5,469 bases of DNA from contig CADCUU010000178.1 of the NCBI GenBank assembly GCA_902805995.1, positions 1-5,469 of the forward strand, read 5' to 3'. Position 1 is the first letter of the stretch. Every line of letters begins with the position of its first letter. The notes under the pieces were generated by a model. That model worked only from the letters and a program-made list of their open reading frames with translations. It was not told where the DNA came from and made no database searches. The translations under genes and the position numbers were made by a program. This document shows positions 1 to 5,469 of this stretch, piece after piece. This stretch comes from an uncultured Rubellimicrobium sp. (GTDB lineage Bacteria > Pseudomonadota > Alphaproteobacteria > Rhodobacterales > Rhodobacteraceae).

Positions 1-5
1 CCCCC

Positions 6-767
6 TCATCCTGGCAGGCTAGCCAATGCGGAACGAAACGGCAACTCCTCGACCCAAGCGAGCGCCTCCGCCACCGTACCCACGGTTCGCAGTCCATCGG
101 GCCGGGGCGGTCGGCGCAGCACGATCACGGAAATCCCAAGCTCCCGCGCGGCATCGAGCTTGGCCCGGCCATCGGCAGCGCCGGAATCCTTGACGACGAG
201 GTGCGTCACGCCGAACCGGGCGAAGGTCTCCACTTCGGCCCGGATGTCGAAGGGCGGACGCGCCACGACGAAGCCACCGGGAAAGGTAAATGGTGCGTCA
301 GGCGGGTCTATGACGCGGAGGTGGACGGAGGCGGCCCGGAGCCCCTCCCATGCGGGGAGCGACTGCCGCCCGGTGGCCAGGAACACGACCGAGCCCTCCG
401 GGATCAGCGCCTTGGCCTCTTCCTCATCGGCTGCAAAGGTCCAGTGGTCGCCGGGCCCGGCCTGCCAGCCAGGACGTTCTAGGCGTAGATGCGGCAGGCC
501 AAGGGTGGCGCAGATGTCGTGCGTGCGGGTCGTGATGCGCGCCGCGAAGGGATGCGTGGCGTCGATGACCGCGCCGATCCCCTCGGCCGCTAGTACGTCC
601 TGGAATCCCTGGACCCCACCAAAGCCCCCGCGCCGTGTGGGCACAGGCAGGGCCACAGGTTCACGCGTGGCCCCCGCGAGCGAGGCGAGCGTCGGCACGC
701 CCCTGTCGGCCAGCCCCTGCGCAAGCCGCCGCGCATCCGACGTCCCCGCCAGCAGCAGGAGTGTCAC
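6..767 (-). CDS. cobK: Precorrin-6A reductase CobK (CbiJ/CobK family)
   Basis: CobK uses NADPH to reduce the macrocycle of precorrin-6A to precorrin-6B (EC 1.3.1.54), a cytosolic mid-pathway step of cobalamin synthesis. The 253-residue product has the usual family length and its landmarks in order: an N-terminal nucleotide-binding-like stretch LLLLAGTSDARRLA (3-16), GGFGG (47-51), the hallmark DATHPFA (69-75), RLERPGW (95-101), ATGRQSL (131-137), RVIDPPD (151-157), ARPPFD (169-174), and a C-terminal K-[DN]-SG segment (193-196) followed by KLDAARELG (203-211). I chose the GTG start at 767 because it overlaps the cbiD stop as GTGA and puts the family's first strand at the N-terminus; the frame stays open upstream inside cbiD, but that extension is arginine/glycine-rich and unlike any CobK. 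Overlap with cbiD suggests translational coupling. The product could instead act on the cobalt-containing substrate (CbiJ role); sequence alone does not separate the two. Confidence 0.95.
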   Translation of the reverse strand: MTLLLLAGTSDARRLAQGLADRGVPTLASLAGATREPVALPVPTRRGGFGGVQGFQDVLAAEGIGAVIDATHPFAARITTRTHDICATLGLPHLRLERPGWQAGPGDHWTFAADEEEAKALIPEGSVVFLATGRQSLPAWEGLRAASVHLRVIDPPDAPFTFPGGFVVARPPFDIRAEVETFARFGVTHLVVKDSGAADGRAKLDAARELGISVIVLRRPPRPDGLRTVGTVAEALAWVEELPFRSALASLPG

Positions 768-1807
768 GGCCCGGCCAACCCGATTACCGCACCGGCGCGG
801 TCTACAACCACCACGTCGGTCACGATCGCCGCACCCTCCAGCATCGCGCCGAGCCTGCGTTGCGCCTCCTCGGCCACGCGCTGCGCCAACTGCGGCCCGC
901 AAAGGCCCAGCGCGGCGAGAGCGGTCGGCGCCTCGGCCACGCGGGGATCACCGGCCAGAACGGCCAGCGCCCCCATGTCCAGCTCGCTGCGCCCGGAATG
1001 GAGGTCTTGGGCCCCCTGCGCGAACTTGGCGATCTTGGCGAGGCCGCCGCCCAGCGTCACGCGCGGCACCGGATGGCGGCGCAGGTATTTCAGCATCCCG
1101 CCCGCAAAGTCGCCCATGTCGATCATGGCGTGTTCGGGCAAGCCATGGAGCGCCCGGACCGCGGCTTCGCTCGTAGCTCCGGTGCAGCCCGCCACATGGG
1201 TCAGCCCCGTCGCCCGCGCCACATCGATCCCGCGATGGATGGAGGCGATCCAGGCCGCGCAGGAGAATGGGCGCACGATCCCGGTCGTCCCCAGGATGGA
1301 CAGCCCCCCCTCGATCCCCAGCCGCGGGTTCCAGGTCCGGCGCGCGATCTCCTCGCCCCCCGGGATCGACACGGTGATCTCGATGTCCGGGGCGCGGCCG
1401 AAGTCCGAGGCGAGCTGCGCCACGACCTCGTCCATCATGGCGCGGGGGACGGGGTTGATCGCGGGCTCGCCGGGCGGGATGGGTAGGCCGGGCCGCGTCA
1501 CGGTGCCCACCCCCTCGCCCGCGCGGAACACGAGGCCCCCGGCGGAGGGCGCGACCCGCGCGACGATCAGCGCCCCATGGGTCACGTCCGGGTCGTCGCC
1601 CGCGTCCTTGATGATCCCAGCCTCGACCCAGCCGGGCCCCTCGGCGCGGTGCGCGATGGCGAACACGGGAGTCTCTCCCCTCGGAAGGGTGATCGACACC
1701 GTCTCCGGCCACGTCCCGCCCCAGAGGCGCGACAGCGCCGCCCGGACCGCCGCCGTGGCACAGGCACCTGTGGTCCAGCCACGGCGGAGAGGAGGCGCTT
1801 CGGTCAC
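764..1807 (-). CDS. cbiD: Cobalt-precorrin-5B C(1)-methyltransferase CbiD
   Basis: CbiD transfers a methyl group from S-adenosylmethionine to C1 of the contracted corrin ring (EC 2.1.1.195). The 347-residue product matches the family's usual length. Conserved segments in order: RRGWTTGACATAA (8-20, equivalent to the family GYTTGTCAAAA start), KDAGDDPDVTHG (67-78), GVGTVTRPGL (99-108), EPAINPVPR (114-122), the diagnostic GGLSILGTTGIVRP (167-180), GDFAGGMLKYL (232-242), and a glycine/lysine-rich GGGLAKIAKFAQG (253-265) leading to LHSGRSELD (269-277). The start is GTG at 1807: an in-frame TGA lies four codons upstream with no ATG between, so it is essentially forced. I see no good Shine-Dalgarno sequence in front of it. 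It heads the leftward unit and overlaps cobK by 4 bases. In the classical aerobic pathway CobF does the C1 methylation, so a CbiD beside CobK points to a hybrid pathway; that last step is inference. Confidence 0.95.
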   Translation of the reverse strand: MTEAPPLRRGWTTGACATAAVRAALSRLWGGTWPETVSITLPRGETPVFAIAHRAEGPGWVEAGIIKDAGDDPDVTHGALIVARVAPSAGGLVFRAGEGVGTVTRPGLPIPPGEPAINPVPRAMMDEVVAQLASDFGRAPDIEITVSIPGGEEIARRTWNPRLGIEGGLSILGTTGIVRPFSCAAWIASIHRGIDVARATGLTHVAGCTGATSEAAVRALHGLPEHAMIDMGDFAGGMLKYLRRHPVPRVTLGGGLAKIAKFAQGAQDLHSGRSELDMGALAVLAGDPRVAEAPTALAALGLCGPQLAQRVAEEAQRRLGAMLEGAAIVTDVVVVDRAGAVIGLAGP

Positions 1808-1980
1808 GATGCACGATCATGAGGGCGGCAACGGGCGGCGGCAAGGGGGCCACCCGTGTCCCGCCCTGACGGTCCCGAGAGCGCACGCAGCCTTCGCGCC
1901 TGTTCCAGAGGTCGCACGGACCACTGTTCCGGTCGCAGCGGGACTTTCGCCGGACCTCCGGGCGGGGCATAAGCGTCGCC
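1808..1980. promoter_or_regulatory. Divergent intergenic region between cbiD and cobA
   Basis: This 173-base gap separates the two divergent units and must hold or border promoters for both, unless a longer transcript enters from outside. I see no open reading frame worth calling. A direct repeat lies at 1901-1937 and a short dyad (CCGGA, 2-base spacer, TCCGG) at 1950-1961, about 20 bases before the cobA start. CATAAG at 1969-1974 could be a weak -10 hexamer, but no convincing -35 sits 17 bases upstream of it, so I do not call a promoter. No cobalamin riboswitch is recognisable on either strand. The role as a control region is inferred from gene orientation, not from a matched motif. Confidence 0.5.
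1901..1937. repeat. Direct repeat TGTTCC-GGTCGCA, two copies
   Basis: The first copy is TGTTCC (1901-1906), three extra bases AGA, then GGTCGCA (1910-1916). The second is TGTTCC (1925-1930) directly followed by GGTCGCA (1931-1937). All 13 bases of the two blocks are identical; the copies differ only by the 3-base insertion. The blocks recur at 24 and 21 bases, close to two helical turns, which would suit side-by-side protein binding. Location in the divergent intergenic region makes an operator possible, but I recognise no known regulator site, and a chance or duplication origin is not excluded. Confidence 0.45.
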
Positions 1981-2802
1981 ATGTCCGCCCTGCCCCCCCT
2001 CGACTGGCCTGAATTCCTCCCCGGCTGGGTCTGGCTCGTGGGTGCCGGACCGGGAGACCCGGGCCTCCTGACGCTCCATGCCCTGAACGCGCTGCGGCAG
2101 GCCGACGTCGTCGTCTACGACGCCCTTGTGGAGCCCGCGATCCTCGCCTGGGCCCCGCAGGCCGAACACCTTTACGCGGGCAAGCGCGGCGGCAAGCCCT
2201 CGCCTCTCCAACGCGACATCTCCCTGCGACTCGTGGAGCTTGCGCGCCAGGGCAAGCGGGTCCTGCGGCTCAAGGGCGGGGACCCCTTCGTCTTCGGCCG
2301 CGGCGGCGAGGAAGGGCAGACCCTTGTGTCGCACGGCATCCCGATCCGGATCGTGCCCGGCATCTCGGCAGGGATCGGCGGGCTGGCCTATGCAGGCATT
2401 CCGGTGACGCACCGCGACGTGAACCAGTCCGTGACCTTCGTCACCGGGCACGACCAGACCGGCTCCGCGCCATCGGCCCTCGACTGGGGCGCCATCGCCC
2501 GCGCCTCCGAGGTCATCGTGATCTACATGGGCCTCAAGCACGCCGCGACGATTGCCGCGGCGCTGCTCGCCGCCGGGCGCAGCGCGTCCGAACCCGTCGC
2601 TATTGTCACCGATGCCACCACCCCCCGGCAGGCGGTGATCGAGACGACGCTCGCCCACCTCCCCGAGGAGGCCGCCCGGGTGGAGCCGCCCGCGATCATC
2701 TGCATCGGCCGGAACGTCCTGCTGCGGCAGGCGCTCGACTGGCAGGGGACGACGCGCGACCCCGCCCCCTTGAACCTGCGCGACCGGTCCGAGAGCGCCT
2801 GA
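1981..2802 (+). CDS. cobA: Uroporphyrinogen-III C-methyltransferase CobA (SUMT)
   Basis: CobA uses two S-adenosylmethionines to methylate uroporphyrinogen III at C2 and C7, giving precorrin-2 (EC 2.1.1.107), the branch point to cobalamin and siroheme. The 273-residue product is the stand-alone methyltransferase form, without the dehydrogenase/chelatase domain of CysG. Tetrapyrrole-methylase motifs in order: VGAGPGDPGLLTLHA (20-34), YAGKRGGKPSPLQRDI (65-80), RLKGGDPFVFGRGGEE (96-111), VPGISAGIGG (125-134), AGIPVTHRDVN (138-148), VTGH (154-157), YMGLKH (182-187) and EPPAIICIG (235-243). The ATG at 1981 gives an N-terminal lead of about 19 residues, as in other alphaproteobacterial CobA proteins that I recall. 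The only G-rich stretch upstream, GGGG at 1964-1967, is rather far from the start for a normal ribosome binding site. It leads the rightward unit, with cobB 3 bases after its stop. CobA of other species can be inhibited by excess substrate or B12; nothing here shows that directly. Confidence 0.97.
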   Translation: MSALPPLDWPEFLPGWVWLVGAGPGDPGLLTLHALNALRQADVVVYDALVEPAILAWAPQAEHLYAGKRGGKPSPLQRDISLRLVELARQGKRVLRLKGGDPFVFGRGGEEGQTLVSHGIPIRIVPGISAGIGGLAYAGIPVTHRDVNQSVTFVTGHDQTGSAPSALDWGAIARASEVIVIYMGLKHAATIAAALLAAGRSASEPVAIVTDATTPRQAVIETTLAHLPEEAARVEPPAIICIGRNVLLRQALDWQGTTRDPAPLNLRDRSESA

Positions 2803-2805
2803 CCC

Positions 2806-4113
2806 ATGGGCGGGCTGATCGTCGCGGCCCCCGCCTCCGGTTCGGGCAAGACCACCGTGACGCTGGGCTTCCTGCGCGCGCTGCGACGCCGGGGTGTAAC
2901 GGTGAGGGCCGCCAAGTCGGGCCCGGACTACATCGACCCGCGCTTTCACGAGGCCGCCTGCGGCGCGCCCTGCATGAACCTCGACGCCTGGGCAATGGGA
3001 GCGGATCGGATCCGCTCACTGGCCGGGGGCGACGGCACGCTGGTGATCGAGGGCGCGATGGGCCTCTTCGACGGGGCACCCCCGGACGGACGCGGCGCTA
3101 CCGCCGACCTCGCCCGGCTGCTGGGCCTGCCGGTCGTCCTCGTGGTGGATGCGGCCCGGATGGCGCAGTCGGTAGCCCCGCTGGCCGCAGGCTTCGCACG
3201 GCATGACGCCACCATCCGTGTCGCCGGGGTGATCCTGAACCGCGTGGGCTCCGACCGCCATCGCGCGATGCTGGAGCGGGCGCTCGCCAGGGTCGGCCTT
3301 TCCGTGCTGGGCGTCCTGCCCCGGTCCGAGGCGCTTGCCCACCCCTCCCGCCATCTGGGCCTCGTGCAAGCCGAGGAGCGGCCGGACCTCGAACGCTTTC
3401 TTGACCAAGCCGCCGACCTTGCGGAGCGGCACCTCGACATCGACGCCCTGCTCACCCTGACCGGGAGCACGGTCCTGCCCTCGACGCCGGGCCCGCGCGT
3501 GCCGCCCCCGGCGCAGAGGATTGCCGTCGCGCGCGACGCCGCCTTCGCCTTCGCCTATCCCCACCTGCTGGCCGACTGGCGGACCGCCGGGGCCGAGATC
3601 ACGTTTTTCTCGCCTGTCGCCGACGATCCCGTGCCGGACGCCGATCTGGTCATCCTCCCCGGCGGCTATCCGGAGCTTCACGCCGGCCGGATCGCAGCCG
3701 CCCAACGCTTCCTGCAGAGTCTCAGGATCGCCTCGCAGACCTCTGATATATACGGTGAATGCGGCGGCTACATGGTCTTGGGAGAGACCCTCATCGACGC
3801 CGAGGGCACTCACCACCGAATGGCCGGGCTGCTGCAACTCTCCACCTCCTTCGCGCAACGCCGGCTTCATCTGGGCTATCGCCGCGTCGAGGCGCTGGGC
3901 GGCCCGTTTCCCGGAACCTGGACGGCGCACGAATTCCACTACGCCACCACGCTGCACGCCGCCGGCGACCCGCTCTTTAGGGCATGGGACACCGAAGGGG
4001 CCGAACTCGCCCCCATGGGGCTCCGGCGGCACAGGGTCGCAGGCTCCTTCGCGCATCTGATCGACCGCGCGGATGGACAGCCCGAGGTCGCGGGACTAAC
4101 GCTCCCGCCATGA
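2806..4113 (+). CDS. cobB: Hydrogenobyrinic/cobyrinic acid a,c-diamide synthase CobB (CobB/CbiA family)
   Basis: CobB amidates the a and c acetate side chains of the corrin ring using ATP and glutamine (EC 6.3.5.9 for the cobalt-free acid). The 435-residue product is full length and has both domains. The N-terminal synthetase domain has a P-loop APASGSGKTT (8-17), KSGPDYIDP (37-45), EGAMGLFDG (82-90) and a Walker-B-like VLVVDAARMAQS (111-122). The C-terminal class I glutamine amidotransferase domain has LPGGYPELHAGR (284-295), the nucleophile Cys319 in YGECGGYMVLGE (316-327), HEFHYA (375-380) and a likely catalytic His417 in GSFAHLI (413-419). The ATG at 2806 places the P-loop right at the N-terminus, as the family expects. 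Its stop overlaps the next start as ATGA. Codons around Cys319 are unusually rare for this gene. Neighbouring cobK favours the cobalt-free CobB role over CbiA, but cbiD blurs that, so the natural substrate is inferred. Confidence 0.95.
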   Translation: MGGLIVAAPASGSGKTTVTLGFLRALRRRGVTVRAAKSGPDYIDPRFHEAACGAPCMNLDAWAMGADRIRSLAGGDGTLVIEGAMGLFDGAPPDGRGATADLARLLGLPVVLVVDAARMAQSVAPLAAGFARHDATIRVAGVILNRVGSDRHRAMLERALARVGLSVLGVLPRSEALAHPSRHLGLVQAEERPDLERFLDQAADLAERHLDIDALLTLTGSTVLPSTPGPRVPPPAQRIAVARDAAFAFAYPHLLADWRTAGAEITFFSPVADDPVPDADLVILPGGYPELHAGRIAAAQRFLQSLRIASQTSDIYGECGGYMVLGETLIDAEGTHHRMAGLLQLSTSFAQRRLHLGYRRVEALGGPFPGTWTAHEFHYATTLHAAGDPLFRAWDTEGAELAPMGLRRHRVAGSFAHLIDRADGQPEVAGLTLPP

Positions 4114-5327
4114 CCGACGCCGCCTTTCCCGACGACCGCCGCGCCAAGCGGAACGTCCTCGTGCTCGTGGCCGCGCAGGCCGTGCTGGGCAGCCAGACGA
4201 CAATGGTCTTCGTGGTCGGCGGCCTTGCCGGGAACATGCTGGCCCCGATTCACTGCCTCGCCACGCTGCCCATCTCCATGATTGTGTTCGGCGCGATGTT
4301 CACGGCGCCGCTCCTGTCGGGCTTCATGCAGCGCCACGGCCGCAAGCCCGGCTTCCTCCTCGGCGCAACCGGGGGCCTCCTGGGCTCCGGCCTCGCCGCC
4401 TGGGGCCTGTCGGCATCAAGCTTTCCGCTTTTCCTTCTCGGGAGCTTCCTGACGGGGAGCTACATGGCCGCGCAGGGCTTCTACCGCTTCGCCGCCACGG
4501 ACGCCGCCTCGGACGCCTTCAAGCCCAAGGCGATCTCCTGGGTGCTCGCAGGGGGGCTCATCTCGGCGCTGATCGGGCCGCAACTGGTCAAGGTGACGAA
4601 CGACCTCTTCCCGGTGCCGTTCCTCGGGACCTACCTCGTCGCGATGGCGATCAATGTGCTGGGCGCGGGGCTCTTCTTCCTGCTCGACCTCCCGGCCCCG
4701 GCCCGCGCCCCTGCCGGCGCGCCCAGGGGGCCGACCTGGATCGAGCTTCTGTCGCGCCCCACGATCCTTGTCGCCGTGGTCTGCGGGATGGTGTCCTACT
4801 CGCTCATGAACCTCGTCATGACCTCGACCCCGCTCGCGGTCGTGGGCTGCGGCTTCACGCCCTCCGACGCGGCGGACATCATCTCGGCCCATGTTCTGGC
4901 GATGTTCGTGCCATCTTTCTTCACGGGGCACCTGATCGCCCGCTTCGGCGCGCGGACGATCGTCATGACTGGCCTCGTGATCCTTGCCAGCGCCGGGCTG
5001 GTCGGGCTGTCGGGGGTGGAGCTTGGGCATTTCTTCGTGACGCTGATGCTCCTGGGGCTGGGCTGGAACTTCGGCTTCATCGGGGCCACGGCGATGCTCA
5101 CCTCGGCCCATGCTCCGCACGAGCGCGGGCGGGTGCAGGGCATGAACGACGCCATCGTCATGGGCTGCGTGACGCTTGCGTCGCTGGCCTCGGGCGGGCT
5201 CATGAACTGCGCGGGCGGAACGGCGGCCGAAGGGTGGCGGCTCGTCAACATCGCCATGGTGCCGTTCCTCGTGCTGGCGGGCGCGGCGCTGATCTGGCTC
5301 GCGTTCCGTCCCCGCGCGACGGCCTGA
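4110..5327 (+). CDS. Major facilitator superfamily transporter, substrate unknown
   Basis: This is a 405-residue inner-membrane protein with about 12 hydrophobic segments, roughly 16-38, 50-70, 82-100, 104-124, 142-162, 170-192, 214-235, 255-275, 282-301, 304-325, 345-364 and 378-398, with a charged, proline-rich central loop near 193-213. The loop after helix 2, GFMQRHGRKPG (71-81), and its echo after helix 8, GHLIARFGART (273-283), are degenerate forms of the MFS signature. The C-terminal half has HERGRVQGMNDAIVMG (337-352). I chose ATG 4110, which overlaps the cobB stop as ATGA; an upstream in-frame start would add 42 arginine-rich residues read inside cobB. Coupling to cobB suggests a job tied to corrinoid metabolism, such as moving a corrinoid, precursor or lower-ligand compound, in or out. 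Segments such as ATLPISMIVFG (51-61) and AQGFYRFAATD (121-131) remind me of RfnT-type riboflavin transporters, but this is memory only. Membrane transporter is sure; substrate is not. Confidence 0.9.
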   Translation: MTDAAFPDDRRAKRNVLVLVAAQAVLGSQTTMVFVVGGLAGNMLAPIHCLATLPISMIVFGAMFTAPLLSGFMQRHGRKPGFLLGATGGLLGSGLAAWGLSASSFPLFLLGSFLTGSYMAAQGFYRFAATDAASDAFKPKAISWVLAGGLISALIGPQLVKVTNDLFPVPFLGTYLVAMAINVLGAGLFFLLDLPAPARAPAGAPRGPTWIELLSRPTILVAVVCGMVSYSLMNLVMTSTPLAVVGCGFTPSDAADIISAHVLAMFVPSFFTGHLIARFGARTIVMTGLVILASAGLVGLSGVELGHFFVTLMLLGLGWNFGFIGATAMLTSAHAPHERGRVQGMNDAIVMGCVTLASLASGGLMNCAGGTAAEGWRLVNIAMVPFLVLAGAALIWLAFRPRATA

Positions 5328-5331
5328 GGGC

Positions 5332-5469
5332 CTACCAACCGCCGCGGAGCGTCGCCCAGAGAAGGCGGAGGCGCTTGCGCCCCTCGGGCATGGCGAGGCC
5401 ACCGCAAAGCGCGGCCTCCGGGTCGCGTTGCGCGGCCTGAAGCACCGGGGCGGCCAGCGACGCCGCGCG
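5332..5469 (-). CDS. 3' end of a minus-strand gene, possibly squalene/phytoene-synthase-like
   Basis: A minus-strand frame is open from the window edge to a TAG at 5334-5332, giving the last 45 residues of a protein that starts outside the window. The frame has high G/C at third positions, like the real genes here, while the two other minus frames read as arginine/proline-rich nonsense. The tail holds APVLQAAQRDPEAALCGGLA, then MPEGRKRLRLLW and ends in LRGGW. An alanine-rich helix, an RDP turn, a basic RKRLRLLW helix and a terminal G-x-W resemble, from memory, the C-terminus of squalene/phytoene-synthase-like proteins of Rhodobacterales. That identity is a guess from 45 residues. The gene converges on the transporter with 4 bases between the stop codons, so it is probably not part of the cob unit. 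Confidence 0.55.
   Translation of the reverse strand, partial: RAASLAAPVLQAAQRDPEAALCGGLAMPEGRKRLRLLWATLRGGW

Noticed and set aside
768..902. Upstream extension of cobK from an earlier start
   Set aside because: The added residues are Arg/Gly-rich, overlap cbiD by more than 130 bases, and push the conserved first strand away from the N-terminus.
160..1486. Long plus-strand open frames across the cobK-cbiD region
   Set aside because: They are antisense to two clearly recognised genes, are rich in Arg, Pro, Ala and Ser, and show no family motif; long shadow frames are expected at this GC content.
1915..1940. Fragment resembling a B12-box (ACGGACCACTGTT), hinting at a cobalamin riboswitch
   Set aside because: Only the ACTGT part matches. 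The preceding GGTG and AATCC elements and the AGYCAGGAGACC-type box are absent on both strands, and the gap is short for the full aptamer.
1804..4056. Long minus-strand open frames across cobA and cobB
   Set aside because: Antisense shadows of high-GC genes with low-complexity Arg/Gly/Pro composition and no recognisable domain.
3984..4109. 42-residue N-terminal extension of the transporter
   Set aside because: It would be read entirely inside cobB, is arginine-rich, and precedes a natural MFS start (short charged N-terminus then helix 1) whose ATG overlaps the cobB stop.
5380..5391. Apparent frameshift in the right-edge partial gene
   Set aside because: It came from miscounting a run of four C; rereading the bases gives one continuous frame to the TAG at 5334-5332.
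4416..5407. Minus-strand open frames antisense to the transporter
   Set aside because: They overlap a clear membrane protein gene, are rich in Arg, Pro, His and Ala, and conflict with the better-supported minus frame that stops at 5332.
1..5469. Mobile elements, CRISPR arrays, tRNA or rRNA genes
   Set aside because: I saw no transposase or integrase frame, no regularly spaced repeats and no recognisable structural RNA; the space is almost filled by the cob genes and transporter.

Overview
The window is a dense piece of a cobalamin (vitamin B12) biosynthesis cluster from a high-GC bacterium (about 70% GC by eye, strong G/C preference at third codon positions). CobA closely follows the stand-alone alphaproteobacterial type as I remember it, and the cob/cbi gene mix also fits an alphaproteobacterium, most likely Rhodobacterales. 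That assignment is an inference; no rRNA or other marker gene is present.

Layout. Two transcription units diverge from a 173-base intergenic region (1808-1980). Leftwards on the minus strand run cbiD (cobalt-precorrin-5B C1-methyltransferase, 764-1807) and cobK (precorrin-6A reductase, 6-767), joined by a 4-base GTGA stop/start overlap. cobK ends 5 bases from the window edge, and an ATGA there may begin a further gene. Rightwards on the plus strand run cobA (uroporphyrinogen-III C-methyltransferase, 1981-2802), cobB (a,c-diamide synthase, 2806-4113) and a 12-helix major facilitator transporter (4110-5327), with a 3-base gap and then a 4-base ATGA overlap. At the right edge the 3' end of another minus-strand gene (5332-5469) converges on the transporter, leaving only 4 bases between the two stop codons.

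How the genes work together. CobA makes precorrin-2 and so commits uroporphyrinogen III to the corrin (and siroheme) branch. CbiD methylates C1 in the middle of the pathway. CobK reduces the macrocycle of precorrin-6A. CobB amidates the a and c side chains of the corrin ring. The mix of a CbiD-type C1-methyltransferase (anaerobic naming) with CobK/CobA/CobB (aerobic naming) suggests a hybrid route without the classical CobF step, but the rest of the pathway lies outside the window.

The four biosynthetic genes are intact and ordinary. The parts most worth a second look are the transporter of unknown substrate coupled to cobB, a near-perfect direct repeat in the divergent promoter region (which shows no recognisable B12 riboswitch), and a short patch of rare codons around the catalytic cysteine of cobB. 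I did not find a convincing undescribed system.
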